This document shows, one piece after another, positions 6,690-10,875 of a DNA stretch of 10,875 nt (the stretch's first letter is position 1; each line of letters starts with the position of its first letter). The translations under genes and the position numbers were made by a program. Below the pieces are notes generated by a model. That model searched no databases. It saw only the letters and a list, made by a program, of their open reading frames with translations, and was not told where the DNA came from. The DNA comes from Bacteroidota bacterium (lineage in GTDB: Bacteria; Bacteroidota; Ignavibacteria; UBA10030), in contig DOWV01000185.1 of assembly GCA_003519375.1 (NCBI GenBank), forward strand, positions 9,493 through 20,367. Direction: 5' to 3'.

Positions 6690-6757
6690 AATAGTCGCTT
6701 TATGGTAACCGATTGTCTCGTGTACTCTTCTTGAACTACAAATAGCTGGGATCTCTG

Positions 6758-6786
6758 TTGACTGTGCCGTTGGTTTTCTTTATCAT
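6758..6786 (+). promoter_or_regulatory. Sigma-70-type promoter of the Lon-family protease gene
   Basis: TTGACT (6758-6763) and TATCAT (6781-6786) are spaced by exactly 17 bases, each matching 5/6 consensus positions. The start would lie near 6793, about 47 bases before the ATG at 6840. No heat-shock inverted repeat (CIRCE) is visible between them. The rest of the gap 6690-6757 shows no feature I can support. Confidence 0.6.
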
Positions 6787-6839
6787 CGCTGAACATTCAC
6801 CGAGCAGCCAATCCGTCATCGATACTCACACGAGTCCTC

Positions 6840-9308
6840 ATGAAGAAGAACAAATCATCCGACATGCCGCTGAAACCCGCCCCCCTTCACAAGGCTCTTC
6901 CGCTCGAAAAACTCCGCTGGCGCTGCGATCCCAAATCGCTTAAAGTAAGATCGAGCACGGAGATCAAACCGAGCCGTGACATCATCGGGCAGGATCGGGC
7001 GTTGCGGGCGCTTCGCGTGGGCATGGCGATGAAACATTTCGGGTACAACATCTTCGTGACTGGACTCTCAGGCACGGGGCGCACCACGACCATCAAGCGG
7101 CTTCTGCACGAATTCGAAAGTGAGCATGGCGACCTGCGTGACCATTGCTATGTCTACAATTTCAAGCATCCGGACATGCCCCTGGCGATTTCCCTGCCGG
7201 CCGGCCAGGGACGCGGGCTCAAAGAGGATATGGCAAATCTCCTGCGCGAGCTTACCCGGGACCTGCCGGCGCTCTATGAAAGCCAGCGCTTCCAGCAGGC
7301 TCGCAAAGATGTCATCTCACACTTCCAGGAGCGCCAGCGCAGCGTCTTGCTCGATTTCGAGAAGAAAGTGAAGGAGCGGGGCTTCGAACTTGTCCAGGTA
7401 CAGGTCGGCAATATCATGAGGCCCGATATCGTGCCCCTCGTTGCTGAAAAAGCGACAAACCTCGAAGAAGTGGAAGCGATGGTTCAGAAGGGCGAAATCC
7501 CCCGCGAACAGTTCCAATCCCTCAAAGATACACAAGCGACTCTGGAGAAGCAGATGGGTACGGTGTTCCGCGAGCTGCGGAATATCGAAAAGAAAGTGCA
7601 GCAATCTCTCGAAGAGGTCGAGGAACGGTTTGTAATGCCGCTGGTGGATGAGAATATCGAGATATTGAAGACAACCTACGACAGCAAGAAAGTCCATGTT
7701 TATCTGGAAGATGTGCGGACGCATATCAAAGCGAACCTTGACCGGTTCCAGCGTCCACCGCAACCGCCCCAGCCCCCTCAGCCGAATGAGCCGGAGATGG
7801 AGGAAGAGGATGATTTTATAGAGTATCAGGTCAATCTTTTGGTCGACAATTCCGACACGGAGCACATTCCCATCATCATCGAAACCAATCCGAGGTACAA
7901 GAATGTTTTTGGGACTGTTGAACGTGTCATGGAAAAGGGGGGCGTCTGGACAACGGACTTCACACAGATCAAATCCGGGGCATTCCTGCAGGCAGACGGC
8001 GGGTATCTTGTCCTGAACGCGCTCGACACGCTGCTCGAGCCCGGCGTGTGGCAGGACCTGAAACGAACGCTGCGGACAGGGAAGATCGAAATCCATGCAA
8101 ACGAGCCGATTTATGGATTCGCTCCGACAGGCATGAAACCGGAAGCAATCGAGCTTAAAGTCAAAGTAATCATGATCGGTGATCCGGAAATCTATCAGCT
8201 CCTCTATCTGCGCGATGACGATTTCAAGAAGATCTTCAAGATCCGGGCCGACTTTGACTACGAGATGCCTCGGGAGTCCGGCTCTATCACGCAGTACCTT
8301 CGCTTCATAAAGATGGTGTGCGATGACGAACGTCTGAAGCCGATCGATCGTGAAGCGCTCGCCGCCCTCGTGGAGTTCGGGGTGAGGCTCGCAGGGAACC
8401 AGCGCAAACTCTCGACCCGGTTTAACCTCCTGGCTGACGTTGCGCGCGAGGCCAATTATTGGTCCGAACAGGAGCTGGAAATGTCCGTTGGCGTGAAGCA
8501 CGTACGGAAGGCAATCGAAGAGCGAATCTACCGCGTGAAGCTTATCGAGGACAAGATCCAGGAAATGATCAATGAGGGCGTCATCATGATCGATACGCAG
8601 GGCTCTGTCGTCGGTCAGGTGAACGGACTCTCAGTGTACGATACAGGCGAACATGCGTTCGGCAAGCCCGCCCGGATCACCGCCAGAACTTCGCTTGGGC
8701 GTGCAGGCATTATCAACATCGAACGGGATTCTGAAATGAGTGGTCCCAGCCATAACAAGGGCGTGGCCATCCTCAGCGGTTATCTCCGCAGTCTGTTCGC
8801 ACAGGACAAGCCGCTGATGGTGAGTGCAAGCATCACCTTCGAGCAGTCGTACAGCGGCGTCGACGGCGACAGTGCTTCTTCGACCGAGATCTATGCCATT
8901 CTCTCGAGCCTCGCGGAGATTCCGCTTCGCCAGGATATTGCCGTCACGGGATCTGTCAATCAGAAAGGAGAGATCCAGGCAATTGGAGGCGTCAATCTGA
9001 AAATCGAAGGATTCTTTGATGTATGTAAAGATCGCGGCCTCACCGGAAGTCAGGGCGTTATCATTCCGAAGACCAACATCGCCGACTTGATGCTCCGGGA
9101 CGACGTTTTGGATGCTGTGAGAAAAAATCGTTTCCATATATACGCCATCTCGGCCATCAATGAGGGGATCGAGATCCTCACCGGACACAAAGCCGGAAAC
9201 CGTCGGTCGAATGGATCCTTTGAACCAGGGACTGTTCTTGCATTGGTCGATCAGAAGCTCTCCCGATTCGCCGAGCAATGGAGAAAATTCGAGGTTGGTC
9301 ATAATTGA
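6840..9308 (+). CDS. Lon-family ATP-dependent protease with AAA_32-type N-terminal part
   Basis: An 822-residue protein of the Lon subfamily that has an AAA_32 module instead of the classical LAN domain. The ATPase region begins at the conserved IIGQDRALRALRVGMAMKHF (48-67) and GYNIFVTGLSGTGRTT (68-83); the Walker A lysine is Arg81. A long helical insertion, probably coiled coil, spans about 145-300, followed by a Pro/Gln and acidic linker (305-325). The second ATPase half has GAFLQADGGYLVLNALDTLL (380-399). The Lon_C protease domain covers about 575-780, with catalytic Ser678 in DGDSAS and Lys721 in GGVNLK, a 43-residue separation equal to that of E. coli Lon. It should degrade cytoplasmic proteins in an ATP-dependent manner; substrates of this subfamily are poorly known. 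The ATG at 6840 has no clear Shine-Dalgarno site but keeps the family's N-terminal length. The barrel gene follows 24 bases after the stop. Confidence 0.93.
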   Translation: MKKNKSSDMPLKPAPLHKALPLEKLRWRCDPKSLKVRSSTEIKPSRDIIGQDRALRALRVGMAMKHFGYNIFVTGLSGTGRTTTIKRLLHEFESEHGDLRDHCYVYNFKHPDMPLAISLPAGQGRGLKEDMANLLRELTRDLPALYESQRFQQARKDVISHFQERQRSVLLDFEKKVKERGFELVQVQVGNIMRPDIVPLVAEKATNLEEVEAMVQKGEIPREQFQSLKDTQATLEKQMGTVFRELRNIEKKVQQSLEEVEERFVMPLVDENIEILKTTYDSKKVHVYLEDVRTHIKANLDRFQRPPQPPQPPQPNEPEMEEEDDFIEYQVNLLVDNSDTEHIPIIIETNPRYKNVFGTVERVMEKGGVWTTDFTQIKSGAFLQADGGYLVLNALDTLLEPGVWQDLKRTLRTGKIEIHANEPIYGFAPTGMKPEAIELKVKVIMIGDPEIYQLLYLRDDDFKKIFKIRADFDYEMPRESGSITQYLRFIKMVCDDERLKPIDREALAALVEFGVRLAGNQRKLSTRFNLLADVAREANYWSEQELEMSVGVKHVRKAIEERIYRVKLIEDKIQEMINEGVIMIDTQGSVVGQVNGLSVYDTGEHAFGKPARITARTSLGRAGIINIERDSEMSGPSHNKGVAILSGYLRSLFAQDKPLMVSASITFEQSYSGVDGDSASSTEIYAILSSLAEIPLRQDIAVTGSVNQKGEIQAIGGVNLKIEGFFDVCKDRGLTGSQGVIIPKTNIADLMLRDDVLDAVRKNRFHIYAISAINEGIEILTGHKAGNRRSNGSFEPGTVLALVDQKLSRFAEQWRKFEVGHN

Positions 9309-9320
9309 TGGACAATCGCT

Positions 9321-9327
9321 AAGGAGG
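9321..9327 (+). promoter_or_regulatory. Ribosome binding site of the outer-membrane barrel gene
   Basis: AAGGAGG stands 5 bases before the ATG at 9333, in the 24-base gap after the protease stop codon. It fixes the start of the barrel gene and, with no promoter visible in the gap, supports reading both genes from one message. Confidence 0.75.
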
Positions 9328-9332
9328 GAAGG

Positions 9333-9995
9333 ATGAAATCATCAAGAGTTGCCATGATGTCAGCGGCGATAGTTGTCGCTTTCTGCGGCGGGGCAGTGGC
9401 TTCCGCCCAGGCTCAATCCCATCTTCGCTCTGATGCGAGGTTCGGCTCGATGGTTGCCTACGGGAGTTTTCAGCTTGGTGATGAGGACCGGTTTGGCCCC
9501 ATGCTGGTTCTCCAGTATAGCCCGTCGCGGCGTTCAGTGCCGGCGATCGATTTCTTCGTCGGCGTCTTGATACAAACGAGTTCGTCCGGAATTATCAACC
9601 CGGAAGATTACATCCCCGTCGCCTCGATGTTTGCCCCGTATTTCTCCCCTTATTCAGACTACCGCAACGACAATCTGTATCGCTCGACTCACTACAGCCT
9701 CGGCCTTGGATTTCTGGGAGCCGATGTCACATTCTATCTCGCTGAGGGCGATGTGCGGCCCTATGTCGGCCTTGGCGGTGCGTTGACGTTCTGGATGTAT
9801 TCACGCCAAGTGAGCGGGACTTTCGCTCCGGATGCGAAGGCAGGGCTGAGTGTTCAGGTGAGCAGCGGATTTTCTGGGTTTGCGGAAGTCCGGAGAATGT
9901 TCGATGTACCAAACCTCGCGGGACTCGAGGCTCCGAGGTTCGGTGGAGTGACGGCAGGGGCCATCGGCGTTTCTTTCGCCCCCCGACTTCGATAA
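9333..9995 (+). CDS. Small outer-membrane beta-barrel protein (function unknown)
   Basis: A 220-residue exported protein. Residues 1-27 form a signal peptide (basic start, SAAIVVAFCGGAVA core, AQA before QSH), with no lipobox. The mature protein alternates short polar/hydrophobic stretches rich in Gly, Tyr, Phe and Ser, such as GSMVAYGSFQLG, HYSLGLGFLGADVTFYLAEG and VRPYVGLGGALTFWMY, as expected of an 8-stranded outer-membrane barrel of the OmpW/OmpA-like size class. The last strand ends GAIGVSFAPRLR, without the terminal Phe common in proteobacterial barrels. I do not recognise a specific family or ligand. The strong ribosome site and close spacing link it to the upstream Lon-type protease, but a functional link is not shown. 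The gene meets the deacetylase gene tail to tail. Confidence 0.8.
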   Translation: MKSSRVAMMSAAIVVAFCGGAVASAQAQSHLRSDARFGSMVAYGSFQLGDEDRFGPMLVLQYSPSRRSVPAIDFFVGVLIQTSSSGIINPEDYIPVASMFAPYFSPYSDYRNDNLYRSTHYSLGLGFLGADVTFYLAEGDVRPYVGLGGALTFWMYSRQVSGTFAPDAKAGLSVQVSSGFSGFAEVRRMFDVPNLAGLEAPRFGGVTAGAIGVSFAPRLR

Positions 9996-10035
9996 CGACT
10001 TTCTGCTCCGTCAAACACAAACTCCGACACCATCA

Positions 10036-10100
10036 GCTAACCGCTAACAGCCAATAGCTATTAGCTACAGCTGAACGCTGATTGCTGACCGCTGATGGCT
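10036..10100. repeat. Degenerate 7-bp tandem repeat array (GCTRAYN)
   Basis: Starting at 10036 the sequence reads in steps of seven as GCTAACC, GCTAACA, GCCAATA, GCTATTA, GCTACA (one base short), GCTGAAC, GCTGATT, GCTGACC, GCTGATG and a final GCT. Every unit begins GCT or GCC. Embedded at 10049-10066 is an 18-base palindrome with a single mismatched pair (AGCCAATAG / CTATTAGCT). The array fills most of the gap between the convergent barrel and deacetylase genes and stops one base before the deacetylase stop codon. No conventional hairpin-plus-T-run terminator is seen in 9996-10101, so the array may affect the ends of both messages. Confidence 0.75.
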
Positions 10101-10101
10101 C

Positions 10102-10875
10102 TTACGCCTTCATCCGCTTATAGCGTTGATAGAGTGGAAGCGTCTTTTTCCAGAACCCTGTCACACCCGTCCAGGGAAATACCTGCGTTCGACGGATCTC
10201 AAGAAAATCATCATGAAGCGCTGTTGGTCCGGAATCAGCAGCCGCAGCATATCGGTACCCCGCCTCTGCCACCATTCCTTTCACCGACGTATCGAGTGCT
10301 CCGTACGGGTACGCGAACGACAGCACCTCCGTCCCCAGAATATCCTCGAGCCGTTGTTTTGAACCGGTGAGCTCCTTGCGAACGTTCCCGGCATCGATGG
10401 ACGTGAGGCGGGGGTGAGTGATGGTGTGCGAGCCGATTTCGATTCCAGACCGGCTGAGCTCCCGAAGTTGTTCGGGTGTGAGGAGCGGAGCAGGTTTCTC
10501 CCCTGTATCCCAGAAATTCGTTCGTCGATCAGTGTCCGTTACCGCATAGATCACTGCTCCAAACCCATACTTCTGCAGGTAAGGAAACGCGACGGTGTAG
10601 TTGTCTGCGTAGCCGTCGTCGAACGTGAGGATGATGGGGCGCCGGGGAATCTGCCTCTCTCCCAGAAGGAACGAATCGTACTCACGAAACGAGATTGGGG
10701 CGAAACCGCGCCGATGAAGAGATTCCAGCTGTCGGGCGAATGCACTTTCTCTGATCCAAATCCCGTGCATCGGCGGGTCGGCAGAATCGGGGAGAACCCG
10801 GTGGTACATCAGGACAGGGATCGAGCGGGGCGATCGCGCGAGTGCGATCCCTTTTCTGTAAACGGCAAATATCTT
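10102..10875 (-). CDS. Polysaccharide deacetylase (NodB/CE4), 5' end outside window
   Basis: The frame is open from the right edge to the stop at 10102-10104, giving 257 visible residues. An internal ATG at 10809 is not the likely start, because PVLMYHRV spanning it is the conserved opening of the domain and coding text (FAVYRKGIALARSPRSIPVL) continues upstream. NodB motifs are TFDDG (visible residues 84-88: catalytic Asp86, metal-binding Asp87), SHTITH (149-154: metal ligands His150 and His154) and FAYPYG (187-192), with LEIRRTQV (225-232) as a later motif. Enzymes of this family remove N- or O-acetyl groups from glycans such as peptidoglycan, chitin-like or exopolysaccharide chains, using a divalent metal. 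The substrate cannot be told from sequence. No secretion signal is visible in the part present. It runs convergent to the barrel gene, separated by the heptamer array. Confidence 0.92.
   Translation of the reverse strand, partial: KIFAVYRKGIALARSPRSIPVLMYHRVLPDSADPPMHGIWIRESAFARQLESLHRRGFAPISFREYDSFLLGERQIPRRPIILTFDDGYADNYTVAFPYLQKYGFGAVIYAVTDTDRRTNFWDTGEKPAPLLTPEQLRELSRSGIEIGSHTITHPRLTSIDAGNVRKELTGSKQRLEDILGTEVLSFAYPYGALDTSVKGMVAEAGYRYAAAADSGPTALHDDFLEIRRTQVFPWTGVTGFWKKTLPLYQRYKRMKA

Noticed and set aside
4930..6700. Flanking direct repeats marking island ends
   Set aside because: Similar short words (ATAGAAATC near 4933 and TGAAATAG near 6688) are too short and imperfect to call attachment sites.
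7317..8501. Long open frame on the minus strand inside the protease gene
   Set aside because: It is the antisense shadow of a high-GC coding region; the plus-strand frame has clear AAA+ and Lon motifs and the minus frame shows no known domain.
8631..9302. Second open frame on the minus strand opposite the protease domain
   Set aside because: It lies over the catalytic Lon domain and has no recognisable motif or ribosome site, so it is a shadow.
1..10875. CRISPR arrays, tRNA or rRNA genes, insertion sequences
   Set aside because: No spaced identical repeats, cloverleaf sequences, rRNA signatures or transposase motifs were seen on either strand.

Overview
The window looks like chromosomal DNA of a Gram-negative bacterium, probably from the Bacteroidota/Ignavibacteria/Chlorobi side of the tree. 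This placement is inferred from gene content (LptE, SPOR protein, outer-membrane barrel, a receiver-less sigma-54 activator next to lptE) and from a miaB promoter that fits both the sigma-70 consensus and the Bacteroidota TTG...TAnnTTTG type. Several genes have strong AAGGAGG ribosome sites, which is unlike classical Bacteroidia. No 16S or other decisive marker is present.

Layout. Bases 1-3646 hold a minus-strand operon in the order miaB (tRNA methylthiotransferase), a secreted SPOR-domain protein, a sigma-54-type AAA+ regulator, and lptE, which runs off the left edge. The genes are spaced by 1-41 bases, and the SPOR gene's ribosome site sits in the miaB stop codon. The operon is read from a promoter at 3666-3696. 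The divergent intergenic stretch (3647-3960) also holds a near-perfect 15-bp palindrome, further dyads and a good sigma-70 promoter for pta (phosphate acetyltransferase, 3961-4935).

Between pta and the next conserved gene lies a roughly 1.8-kb accessory patch. It starts at the pta stop codon with a 69-codon relic that resembles the C-terminal end of a type ISP restriction-modification enzyme. After a short AT-rich spacer with repeated TATGTAAC words comes an AlbA_2/HATPase (Schlafen-like, RecG-like) gene broken by one frameshift. This patch is best read as the remains of a defence or mobile island.

Core-like sequence resumes with a sigma-70 promoter, a large Lon-family AAA+ protease with an AAA_32-type N-terminal part (6840-9308), and a small outer-membrane barrel gene in the same transcription unit (9333-9995). 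A convergent polysaccharide deacetylase gene (10102-10875, 5' end outside the window) comes from the right. The gap between the last two carries a degenerate 7-bp tandem repeat array with an internal palindrome.

Taken together, most intact genes concern the cell envelope (LPS transport, SPOR protein, barrel protein, glycan deacetylase) or housekeeping (tRNA modification, acetyl-phosphate metabolism, proteolysis). I do not see a complete new defence system. The most unusual items are the restriction-enzyme relic joined to pta, the single-frameshift AlbA_2 gene, and the heptamer array.
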